A DNA stretch of 5,900 bases from Candidatus Aerophobota bacterium. Lineage in GTDB: Bacteria > Aerophobota > Aerophobia > Aerophobales > AE-B3A. How positions within the stretch are numbered: the first letter of the stretch is position 1; each line of letters opens with the position of its first letter. The DNA is taken from NCBI GenBank assembly GCA_004376485.1, contig SOJT01000176.1, positions 1 to 5,900 on the forward strand, written 5' to 3'. Position numbers and translations under genes: made by a program. This document shows, in pieces, positions 1 through 5,869 of the stretch. The notes beneath the pieces were generated by a model that ran no database searches, was not told the DNA's origin, and saw only the letters and a list, made by a program, of their open reading frames with translations.

Positions 1-52
1 GGAGGGGAAGAGTCCCGAGGTATTCTGGCCGGGGAAGGGAAAATTTAGTGAA
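1..52 (+). other. Window edge, possible tail of an upstream gene
   Basis: This short stretch precedes the fabG ribosome binding site. One forward frame ends at TAG 46-48, and another ends at TAA 63-65, overlapping the fabG start by one base (TAATG). Either could be the last residues of an upstream gene. In comparable operons fabD or fabH often lies here, but neither 15-20 residue tail shows a recognisable FabD or FabH C-terminus, so I assign no product. No promoter is evident. Confidence 0.25.
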
Positions 53-58
53 AGGGGG
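53..58 (+). promoter_or_regulatory. Ribosome binding site of fabG
   Basis: The purine run AGGGGG lies six bases before the ATG at 65, a good Shine-Dalgarno distance. It supports that ATG as the fabG start, even though its frame stays open to the left edge of the window. Confidence 0.7.
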
Positions 59-64
59 ATCATA

Positions 65-805
65 ATGTCTTTGAAAGGGAAGGTAGCCATAGTTACCGGA
101 GGTGGTCAGGGAATTGGCAGGTGCATCGCTTTGCGATTGGCTAGCAAAAAGGCAAAAATTGCTATATTTGACATTAAGCAGGAATTAGCCCGGGCAGTGG
201 CTGAAGAAATAGCCACAAATGGAGGTGAAGCCATATCTTTCCAGGTAGATGTGAGCAGTATGGAAGAGGTCAGACAGGCGGTCAATCAGACGATTGACAA
301 ATTTAGGCACATTGATATATTGGTCAACAATGCTGGAATCAATAAGGATAGGTTGTTCCTAAGAATGGAGGATGAGGACTGGAGCAGGGTTCTTCAAATT
401 AACCTCACCGGAACCTTTAATTGCATGAAAGTGGTCCTAAGGCCGATGGTGAAAAACAGGTATGGTCGAATAGTCAATGTCTCTTCTGTAGTTGGAATAA
501 GGGGCAACGTGGGACAGGCCAACTATGCTGCTTCTAAAGCTGGAATCATTGGTTTGACTAAGTCGGTAGCTCGAGAGGTAAGTAGATATGGGGTTACGGT
601 TAACGCAGTTGCCCCCGGATTCATTGATACCCCTATGACCAGAAAATTAGGAGAGGAAAAGAGACAGGAGTTCATATCTCAAATCCCTATGGGGAGAGAG
701 GGAACTCCTGAGGAGGTGGCAGATCTGGTTTCTTATCTGGTTCGAGATGAAGCCGCCTATATAACCGGGGAAATTGTGAGAATAGATGGGGGCCTGGCCA
801 TGTAA
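65..805 (+). CDS. fabG: 3-oxoacyl-[acyl-carrier-protein] reductase FabG
   Basis: FabG is a short-chain dehydrogenase/reductase that reduces 3-oxoacyl-ACP to 3-hydroxyacyl-ACP, the first reduction in each cycle of type II fatty-acid synthesis in the cytoplasm. At 246 residues it is full length. Visible motifs are the cofactor-binding TGGGQGIG (residues 11-18), NNAG (88-91), and the SDR catalytic tetrad as Asn113, Ser141, Tyr154 and Lys158 in the YAASK motif. The PGFIDTPM segment (184-191) and C-terminal DGGLAM are typical of FabG. The direct link to acpP and fabF separates it from the many other SDR enzymes. The second beta strand ends in Asp36 (FDIK); in SDR enzymes an acidic residue here commonly favours NADH over NADPH, so cofactor preference may differ from E. 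coli FabG (inference). The start is set by the Shine-Dalgarno at 53-58 and the usual MSLKGKVAIVTG beginning. Confidence 0.96.
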   Translation: MSLKGKVAIVTGGGQGIGRCIALRLASKKAKIAIFDIKQELARAVAEEIATNGGEAISFQVDVSSMEEVRQAVNQTIDKFRHIDILVNNAGINKDRLFLRMEDEDWSRVLQINLTGTFNCMKVVLRPMVKNRYGRIVNVSSVVGIRGNVGQANYAASKAGIIGLTKSVAREVSRYGVTVNAVAPGFIDTPMTRKLGEEKRQEFISQIPMGREGTPEEVADLVSYLVRDEAAYITGEIVRIDGGLAM

Positions 806-813
806 GGCGTCTC

Positions 814-877
814 AGGAGGTCCAACCTAATTTAGAAAAAAAATTATCAAAGATGGCAAAGTCACTAAAAAGGAGGTC
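814..877 (+). repeat. Direct repeat of a Shine-Dalgarno-like octamer
   Basis: AGGAGGTC occurs at 814-821 and again at 870-877, and each copy is followed by similar bases (CAAC and AAAG). The second copy is the acpP ribosome binding site. The first has no ATG, GTG or TTG at usable spacing, so it serves no visible gene. Between them lies an AT-only inverted repeat (TAATTT 827-832, AAATTA 840-845), which would make only a weak hairpin. Chance in purine-rich leader DNA is a real alternative to duplication. Confidence 0.5.
869..876 (+). promoter_or_regulatory. Strong ribosome binding site of acpP
   Basis: AAGGAGGT is a near-perfect match to the anti-Shine-Dalgarno end of 16S rRNA and sits six bases before the ATG at 883. 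It is the strongest initiation signal in the window, which fits the high demand for acyl carrier protein. An ATG at 852 in another frame opens only a 20-codon ORF and is not the start. Confidence 0.85.
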
Positions 878-882
878 AAAGT

Positions 883-1128
883 ATGACGAAGGACGAGATC
901 TTGAAGAAAGTTAAAGAAATCACTAGTGAACAGCTTGGAGTAGATGAGACTCAGATTACCCTGGATGCAAAATTTGTGGATGATCTAGGAGCCGATTCCC
1001 TGGATACAGTAGAGCTTGTGATGGCCCTGGAAGAGGAATTTGACTTGGAGATCTCCGACGAAGATGCGGAAAAGCTGGTTAACGTGCAGAAAGCAGTAGA
1101 TTATATTGAAGATCACCTGGAGGAATGA
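883..1128 (+). CDS. acpP: Acyl carrier protein
   Basis: This small, strongly acidic cytoplasmic protein carries growing acyl chains as thioesters on a 4'-phosphopantetheine arm. It is the substrate-bearing partner of the FabG and FabF enzymes encoded on either side. At 81 residues it matches the usual ACP length of about 77-82. The signature DLGADSLDTVELVMALEEEF begins at residue 34. Ser39 in the DSL motif is the site modified by holo-ACP synthase, and helix II after it is rich in Glu and Asp, as needed for docking to partner enzymes. The C-terminal helix (VQKAVDYIEDHL) is also typical. Its position inside the fab cluster argues for the housekeeping fatty-acid ACP rather than a polyketide or D-alanyl carrier protein. 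It has the best ribosome binding site here, in keeping with its usual abundance. Confidence 0.97.
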   Translation: MTKDEILKKVKEITSEQLGVDETQITLDAKFVDDLGADSLDTVELVMALEEEFDLEISDEDAEKLVNVQKAVDYIEDHLEE

Positions 1129-1178
1129 AGTCCGAGGGGCTTGCCCAAGGATATTTTATGTAGAAGGCGAAAGAGAAT

Positions 1179-2414
1179 ATGAGTCACCGAGTAGTAATTA
1201 CCGGGATGGGTGTAGTGTCGCCCATTGGTATTGGAGTGAAACAGTTCACGGCTGCCCTTTTTGCCGGAGAAAATGGGGTGGATCGAATAACCCATTTTGA
1301 CCCATCCTCCTACCGTTCTCAGATGGCCGGAGAGGCAAAAGACTTTGATCCTTCTCGATACTTTTCTTCCCGAGAAGCAAAACACATGGATAGATTTACT
1401 CAATTTGGAATGGTAGCAGCAGAAGAGGCCATCCAACAGGTAGGACTAGAGATTGAAAAGGAGGATCTTACTAAGATAGGGGTTTTGATTGGGTCCGGAG
1501 TGGGAGGACTTTGGACCATTGAAAAAGAAAAAACTGTCTTGATGGAAAGGGGTCCCCAGAGAGTAAGTCCTTTTCTGGTTCCTATGCTCATCACTGACAT
1601 TACCTCTGCCCAGGTGGCTATCAAATATGGGTTTTCTGGTCCTAATTTTTCTATTTCTACTGCCTGTGCCACTGGTAATCATGCTATAGGAGAGGCTTTC
1701 AAGATTATACAGAGAGAAGATGCCCAGGTGATGATTGCTGGGGGATCCGAAGCCGCCATCACACCTCTAGGGCTGGCTGGCTTTTGCTCAATGCGGGCCT
1801 TGTCTACGAGGAATGGAGAGCCGGCGAAGGCATCCCGTCCATTTGATCGGGAAAGAGATGGATTTGTCATTGGAGAAGGGGCCGGAGTAGTGGTTCTGGA
1901 GGAGTTAGAGAGAGCCAGGAGAAGAGGGGCATGCATCTTGGGTGAAATCATAGGATTCGGGATGAGCGAAGATGCTTACCATATTACTCAACCCATCCAG
2001 GATGGGAGTGGTATTAGAAAAGCCATGGCCAATGCTCTGGCCGATGCAAGAATCTCTCCTGAAAAAGTAGATTATATCAATGCCCACGGTACCTCTACTC
2101 CTTTCAATGATAGGATAGAGACCCTGGCTATCAAAGCTCTCTTCAACAGCCACGCCTATAAAGTCCCCATTAGTTCCACCAAATCTATGACTGGTCATCT
2201 ATTGGGAGCTACCGGTGGTGTAGAAATTATTGCCTGTGTGCTCTCTCTTAGGGAGGGGGTAATTCCGCCCACCATTAATTATGAGGTTCCTGATCCAGAC
2301 TGTGATCTGGACTACGTCCCCAATCAAAGTCGAGAGACTAAAGTACACATTGCTCTTTCTGATTCCATGGGTTTCGGAGGGCATAATTCTGTTTTGATAG
2401 TTAAGAAATTTTGA
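1179..2414 (+). CDS. fabF: 3-oxoacyl-[acyl-carrier-protein] synthase II FabF
   Basis: This elongating condensing enzyme (KAS II) joins malonyl-ACP to acyl-ACP with loss of CO2, giving the 3-oxoacyl-ACP that FabG then reduces. It has 411 residues, the usual length, in a thiolase fold. The active site is intact: Cys163 in STACATG, His303 in NAHGTSTPFND, and His340 in KSMTGHLLGATGG, with Lys335 just before. These are the same residue numbers as in E. coli FabF. The Cys-His-His set marks it as FabF/FabB type, not FabH, which uses Cys-His-Asn. The C-terminal gating loop reads SDSMGFGGHN, with Met where many homologues have Phe, a mild variation. The start MSHRVVITGMGVVSPIG is the standard FabF N-terminus. 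The ribosome binding site is only modest (AAGG at 1164-1167), 50 bases downstream of the acpP stop. Probably cotranscribed with fabG and acpP. Confidence 0.97.
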   Translation: MSHRVVITGMGVVSPIGIGVKQFTAALFAGENGVDRITHFDPSSYRSQMAGEAKDFDPSRYFSSREAKHMDRFTQFGMVAAEEAIQQVGLEIEKEDLTKIGVLIGSGVGGLWTIEKEKTVLMERGPQRVSPFLVPMLITDITSAQVAIKYGFSGPNFSISTACATGNHAIGEAFKIIQREDAQVMIAGGSEAAITPLGLAGFCSMRALSTRNGEPAKASRPFDRERDGFVIGEGAGVVVLEELERARRRGACILGEIIGFGMSEDAYHITQPIQDGSGIRKAMANALADARISPEKVDYINAHGTSTPFNDRIETLAIKALFNSHAYKVPISSTKSMTGHLLGATGGVEIIACVLSLREGVIPPTINYEVPDPDCDLDYVPNQSRETKVHIALSDSMGFGGHNSVLIVKKF

Positions 2415-2514
2415 GTTCGCATTTTTCCTATCGAGCCTTATTCCGTCGGCAAAGCTTACCTTCTTTTTGTCTCAAGCAAACTATAAAAGAGATTACTGAG
2501 TTCAGGTTCATGTC
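2415..2514 (+). other. Spacer between fabF and rnc
   Basis: This 100-base gap is the longest non-coding stretch in the window. It contains no gene, no stable hairpin with a T-run and no well-spaced promoter. TATAAA at 2482-2487 resembles a -10 box, but the nearest -35-like TTGTCT (2467-2472) is only nine bases upstream. The heptamer TGAGTTC occurs at the fabF stop (2412-2418) and again at 2497-2503. The stretch may be an rnc leader, since RNase III genes in some bacteria are autoregulated by cleavage of their own leader, but no long stem is visible to support that. Confidence 0.4.
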
Positions 2515-3237
2515 ATGCAAATAACTTCCTTCCGAAAAAGAAAACTGGGGGAACTTCAGACCCGGTTGGGCACAAAATTCAAGAATCTCAACCTTCTTAA
2601 TCAAGCCTTGACCCACTCATCATATATCCGATCAAAGGGGAAAAAGAGCCTCTTTGATTATGAAAGATTGGAATTCTTAGGTGATGCAGTTCTGGAACTG
2701 CTTACAGCAGAATATCTGTTTAGAGAGTACCCCCAGCTATCCGAGGGTGGACTTTCAAAGCTGCGATCCAGGTTGGTTTCTAAGGAATCTCTTTCTAACT
2801 ACGCCCGAGAGATTGAGGTGGGGAAATATCTCTTGATCGCCAAGGATCAGGAGGGGATCCAATCCCAGGATACTTTGTTGGCAGACGCCTATGAGGCTAT
2901 AATCGGGGCTGTTTACCTGGATGATGGTCTTCAGGTCAGCCGGCAGCTTATCCTGTCATTCCTGCTCTCGCAAAAAGGGAAAATGCAAGAGATAAATGAT
3001 TTTAAATCATACCTGCAGGAGTATGTTCAGTCGAAACATAAATCTCTTCCGCGCTATAAAATGATCCAGGAAACTGGACCGGACCATCAAAAAAAATTCA
3101 AGGTAGAAGTTCAGATTAAAGGAAAAGTTATGGGTAAAGGATGGGGATTCACTAAGAAAAAAGCGGAGATAATGGCGGCTCGATTTGCCTGGAAGAGGAT
3201 AAAAACTGCTGAAGGACGCCGTCAGAAAAAAGGATGA
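2515..3237 (+). CDS. rnc: Ribonuclease III
   Basis: RNase III is a double-strand-specific endoribonuclease that processes the rRNA precursor and cuts structured mRNAs. It acts as a homodimer with Mg2+. At 240 residues it has the normal two-domain length. The N-terminal nuclease domain covers about residues 10-155, with signature YERLEFLGDAVL (49-60) giving Glu50, Glu53 and Asp57, and the second metal-binding pair Asp124 and Glu127 in LADAYEAIIG. The C-terminal double-stranded RNA-binding domain covers about 163-232, with GPDHQKKFKVEV and the lysine-rich TKKKAEIMAA helix. Nothing catalytic is missing. Start: TGA at 2497 in the same frame blocks anything longer, and ATG 2515 is the first start codon. 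Its Shine-Dalgarno is poor (AGG at 2504-2506), suggesting weak or coupled translation. fabF-rnc adjacency is common in bacteria. Confidence 0.97.
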   Translation: MQITSFRKRKLGELQTRLGTKFKNLNLLNQALTHSSYIRSKGKKSLFDYERLEFLGDAVLELLTAEYLFREYPQLSEGGLSKLRSRLVSKESLSNYAREIEVGKYLLIAKDQEGIQSQDTLLADAYEAIIGAVYLDDGLQVSRQLILSFLLSQKGKMQEINDFKSYLQEYVQSKHKSLPRYKMIQETGPDHQKKFKVEVQIKGKVMGKGWGFTKKKAEIMAARFAWKRIKTAEGRRQKKG

Positions 3238-3242
3238 TAGAT

Positions 3243-3247
3243 GGAGG
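3243..3247 (+). promoter_or_regulatory. Ribosome binding site that decides the mutase start
   Basis: GGAGG at 3243-3247, within a G-rich run reaching about 3252, directly abuts a GTG at 3248, so that GTG cannot use it. The in-frame candidates TTG 3254, TTG 3257 and ATG 3260 lie 6, 9 and 12 bases beyond it. ATG 3260 is preferred for codon strength and because MIGASGLRGIVG resembles the usual family N-terminus. Confidence 0.55.
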
Positions 3248-3259
3248 GTGGGTTTGTTG

Positions 3260-4600
3260 ATGATTGGTGCTTCAGGGTTGAGAGGAATAGTGGGAGAGGA
3301 TCTTAATCCCGAACTGGTAGCTAAGTTCTCAGCCGCTTTTGGTCAGTTTTTAGGAAATGGTCTGGTGGTAGTTGGTTCGGACACTCGACCCTCAAATCAA
3401 ATGTATAGGTACGCTGTTTTCGCAGGTCTCCTTTCTAGCGGATGTGAAGTGGTGGATTTAGGCATCTGCCCGACTCCCTCTCTTCAGCTCATGGTAAGAA
3501 ACCTTGAAGCAAAGGGAGGAATTGCTATCACCGGGAGTCATAATCCATCGGAGTGGAATGCCTTAAAATTTGTCCGTCCTGATGGTCTATTTCTCTACCC
3601 GGAAGAAATTCGCCAGGTTGTGCGAATCACCGAGAGCAAGATAAAAAGGGTAAGTTGGGACCGTATAGGGAAAGTTCGGCGGGATGATTCGGCCATAGAG
3701 AATCATTTGAAGAAGATTCTCTCTCTGGTGGATCAGCAAGAAATTCAGACTCGCCATTTTAAGGTAGTTATCGATGGTTGTAACGGAGCCGGAGCTCTTA
3801 TCACTCCCGGACTTCTTCAAAAACTAGGATGTGAGGTGATCGAGGTTAACTGTGAGCCTCATGGTTACTTTGCCCATCCACCCGAACCCATCCCTTCCAA
3901 TTTAAGAGAGCTTTCTCAAATAGTTAAGTCCGAGGGGGCGGACTTGGGCTTTTCTCACGATGCCGATGCAGATAGGGTAGGCTTGGTTACTGAAAAAGGA
4001 GATATCCTGCCAGAGGATTATGTTCTTCTTTTGGTTGCTAAATTTGTCCTCAGCAAGAGAAAGGGACTGGTAGTTACCAATCTTTCTACTACCCAGGCTC
4101 TGGATGATTTAGCCGCTGATTTTGACTCTCGGGTGAGAAGAACAAAGGTGGGAGATATCTATGTGGCTCGATGTATGAGAAAAGAGAAAGCAGTGATAGG
4201 AGGGGAAGGAAACGGAGGGGTAATCGTTCCTGAGGTTCATTATGCTCGGGACGGAATTGCCGCTGTGGCACTCATTCTGAATTACCTAAGTGAAACTGGA
4301 TCATCTCTTTCCTTATTGGCTAGATCTCTCCCCCGCTACTATATGGTGAAAAGGAAAGTCAAGGTCACCCCAGGAAGATTTCCTCCCCCTCGGGAGTACC
4401 TCAAGGAGCAATTCAGAGGGGCAAGGTTTAGTTTCCTGGATGGGGTCAAAATTATCTTGAAGGAAGGATGGATTCACGTCAGACCTTCAGGCACGGAGCC
4501 AGTGGTACGGATCATTAGTGAAGCCAGAACAAGGGAGGAGGCAGAGAGTCTCTCCCGTATGGGGATGGAGAAGGTTCTCAAAGTTAGCCTGGAAAACTAA
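3260..4600 (+). CDS. glmM: Phosphoglucosamine mutase-type phosphohexomutase (GlmM-like)
   Basis: This is an alpha-D-phosphohexomutase of the four-domain PMM/PGM superfamily. The predicted reaction is glucosamine-6-phosphate to glucosamine-1-phosphate, feeding UDP-GlcNAc synthesis. Counting from ATG 3260 (446 residues), the phosphoserine loop is TGSHNP (91-96) with Ser93 the phosphorylated catalytic residue. The Mg2+ loop HDADADR has Asp234, Asp236 and Asp238. The sugar-binding loop is GGEGNGGV (314-321), and the phosphate-binding RPSGTEP is at 408-414. All four sites are intact. The GEGNGG loop differs from the GEQSGH loop of classical bacterial GlmM and matches the archaeal/Bacteroidetes-like GlmM subgroup. 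Substrate is therefore inferred mainly from the adjacent GlmU-like gene; phosphomannomutase or phosphoglucomutase activity is the alternative. A longer form starting at GTG 3248 would add four residues. It closely follows rnc and is probably cotranscribed. Confidence 0.85.
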   Translation: MIGASGLRGIVGEDLNPELVAKFSAAFGQFLGNGLVVVGSDTRPSNQMYRYAVFAGLLSSGCEVVDLGICPTPSLQLMVRNLEAKGGIAITGSHNPSEWNALKFVRPDGLFLYPEEIRQVVRITESKIKRVSWDRIGKVRRDDSAIENHLKKILSLVDQQEIQTRHFKVVIDGCNGAGALITPGLLQKLGCEVIEVNCEPHGYFAHPPEPIPSNLRELSQIVKSEGADLGFSHDADADRVGLVTEKGDILPEDYVLLLVAKFVLSKRKGLVVTNLSTTQALDDLAADFDSRVRRTKVGDIYVARCMRKEKAVIGGEGNGGVIVPEVHYARDGIAAVALILNYLSETGSSLSLLARSLPRYYMVKRKVKVTPGRFPPPREYLKEQFRGARFSFLDGVKIILKEGWIHVRPSGTEPVVRIISEARTREEAESLSRMGMEKVLKVSLEN

Positions 4601-4621
4601 GGAAGGGATGAGAAGATTCCT

Positions 4622-5869
4622 ATGATCTGTCTTTTTGAGGATAGAAAAGTGGTTAATTTCTACCCCCTTACTCTGACCCGACCCATTTATGAGCTTCGGT
4701 GCGGGGTGATGAGCCTACAGGAGAAGATTCATACCAGATTTTCCCAGTCTCTATTTTTTCACTGCCGGGATTATCTTACCCGGACTTTAGCCCAAAGAGT
4801 GGGGAAAGACAGAGTGAATCAATGGGAGAAAATGGTCAGGAGCGATCTTCTTTTGATTAATGGAAGAGTCTTGTTGTCCGGTGATGAAATTCCATTGGAG
4901 GGTGAGGAGGAGGTAGGAATTCAGGGTGAAGACATCGTTTATGCTCGACTTAGAAAGAAAACCATGGCCAGTTTTTCTAAAGGCTCACTCCGGGATATAG
5001 AGGCTTTTTTAACTGAGGTCATGCGAAAGATAAGGTTGAGGCAAGTCGAGGCTAAACTGGTAGAATTTCCCTGGGATTTAGTAGATGGCAACAGGGAAAT
5101 GATTAGAAAAGATTTTGAGATAAAAAATAGGAGGGGTATAGAGGGCAAAGTGGACAGGAATGCTCATTTGATTAATCCGGGTCTTATTTACATAGAAAGG
5201 GGAACTACGGTTGAAGCAGGAGTAGTAATGGATGCCACCCAAGGACCTATCTATATAGAGGAAGGAGTTAGAATACGTCCTCCCACCATTGTAGATGGAC
5301 CATCTTATATTGGCAGAGGAACTACAATTGATGGAGCTAAAATTCGTGGAGGCTGCAGCATCGGCCCGGTTTGTCGAATAGCCGGAGAAATTGAGGAATC
5401 TATTATCCACGGTTTTACTAATAAGCATCACGAAGGATTTATCGGCCACTCCTATATAGGAGAGTGGGTAAATTTAGGAGCTCTAACCACTACCAGCAAT
5501 CTCAAGAGCACTTATGGAACGGTGAAGGTATGCTTGAGCGGCAAGAAAATAGATACAGGAAAGATGAAGGTGGGCTCATTCATAGGAGATCATACCAAGA
5601 CAGGGATTGGAACTCTCCTGGACACGGGCTGCGTTATGGGAGTTGCAGTTAACCTTTTTGGAGGTGGCCGTACGCCCAGGTTTATCCCTTCCTTTAGCTG
5701 GGGAGGAGGGAGTGAATTTAAGGAAAATAGATTGGATAAGGTGCTTGAGGTAGCCAGGATAGTTATGGAGCGTCGGGGTATCCAGCAGACCCCCTCTGAG
5801 AGGGATCTTCTCAAAAAGGTTTACCAGCTGACCCTTAAAGAGAGAAAAAGTGCTAAAGTCGAGCTCTGA
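4622..5869 (+). CDS. GlmU-like sugar nucleotidyltransferase with left-handed beta-helix domain
   Basis: A 415-residue protein resembling the alternative GlmU family (predicted glucosamine-1-phosphate N-acetyltransferase and UDP-GlcNAc diphosphorylase). The N-terminal part begins ICLFEDRKVVNFYPLTLTRP and continues with ELRCG and SLQEK (residues 2-35), the pattern of the divergent NTP_transf_4 domain. It lacks the GxGTRM loop of classical nucleotidyltransferases. Residues about 180-345 form a hexapeptide-repeat beta-helix (for example GPIYIEEGVRI, 208-218). The stretch HHEGFIGHSYIGEWVNLGAL (269-288) lines up without gaps with the GlmU acetyltransferase active-site region as I recall it, placing His270 at the catalytic His363 of E. 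coli GlmU. The GDHTKTGIGT and NLFGGG motifs and the FIPSFSWGG segment follow, then a C-terminal helical tail. It lies 21 bases after the mutase whose product it would use. Start ATG 4622 has a modest GAGAAG site at 4610-4615. Exact sugar and activities are inferred, so no symbol is given. Confidence 0.85.
   Translation: MICLFEDRKVVNFYPLTLTRPIYELRCGVMSLQEKIHTRFSQSLFFHCRDYLTRTLAQRVGKDRVNQWEKMVRSDLLLINGRVLLSGDEIPLEGEEEVGIQGEDIVYARLRKKTMASFSKGSLRDIEAFLTEVMRKIRLRQVEAKLVEFPWDLVDGNREMIRKDFEIKNRRGIEGKVDRNAHLINPGLIYIERGTTVEAGVVMDATQGPIYIEEGVRIRPPTIVDGPSYIGRGTTIDGAKIRGGCSIGPVCRIAGEIEESIIHGFTNKHHEGFIGHSYIGEWVNLGALTTTSNLKSTYGTVKVCLSGKKIDTGKMKVGSFIGDHTKTGIGTLLDTGCVMGVAVNLFGGGRTPRFIPSFSWGGGSEFKENRLDKVLEVARIVMERRGIQQTPSERDLLKKVYQLTLKERKSAKVEL

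Noticed and set aside
49..52. N-terminal extension of fabG in the frame open to the left edge
   Set aside because: The frame is open only because the window begins here; the ATG at 65 has a good Shine-Dalgarno and gives the normal FabG N-terminus.
1106..1300. 64-codon forward ORF spanning the acpP end and fabF start
   Set aside because: It overlaps two certain genes in another frame, has no ribosome binding site and no recognisable protein features.
1113..2384. Several minus-strand ORFs of 60-107 codons opposite fabF
   Set aside because: They lie wholly opposite a highly conserved gene, show low-complexity or unrecognisable sequence, and have no initiation signals; they are shadows.
2467..2487. 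Promoter-like TTGTCT and TATAAA before rnc
   Set aside because: The two boxes are only nine bases apart, and no good -35 box lies 16-18 bases upstream of TATAAA.
2661..2696. Tyr instead of Asn at the start of the RNase III signature motif
   Set aside because: YERLEFLGDAVL is a common variant of this signature and all catalytic acidic residues are present.
3530..3549. TGSHNP rather than TASHNP in the mutase catalytic loop
   Set aside because: Gly at this place is a known variant in the superfamily and the catalytic serine is kept, so it is not a sign of inactivation.
5078..5449. 123-codon minus-strand ORF opposite the GlmU-like gene
   Set aside because: The plus-strand frame encodes clear hexapeptide repeats, and the Ser/Asn-rich minus-strand translation is what the reverse of such repeats would give.
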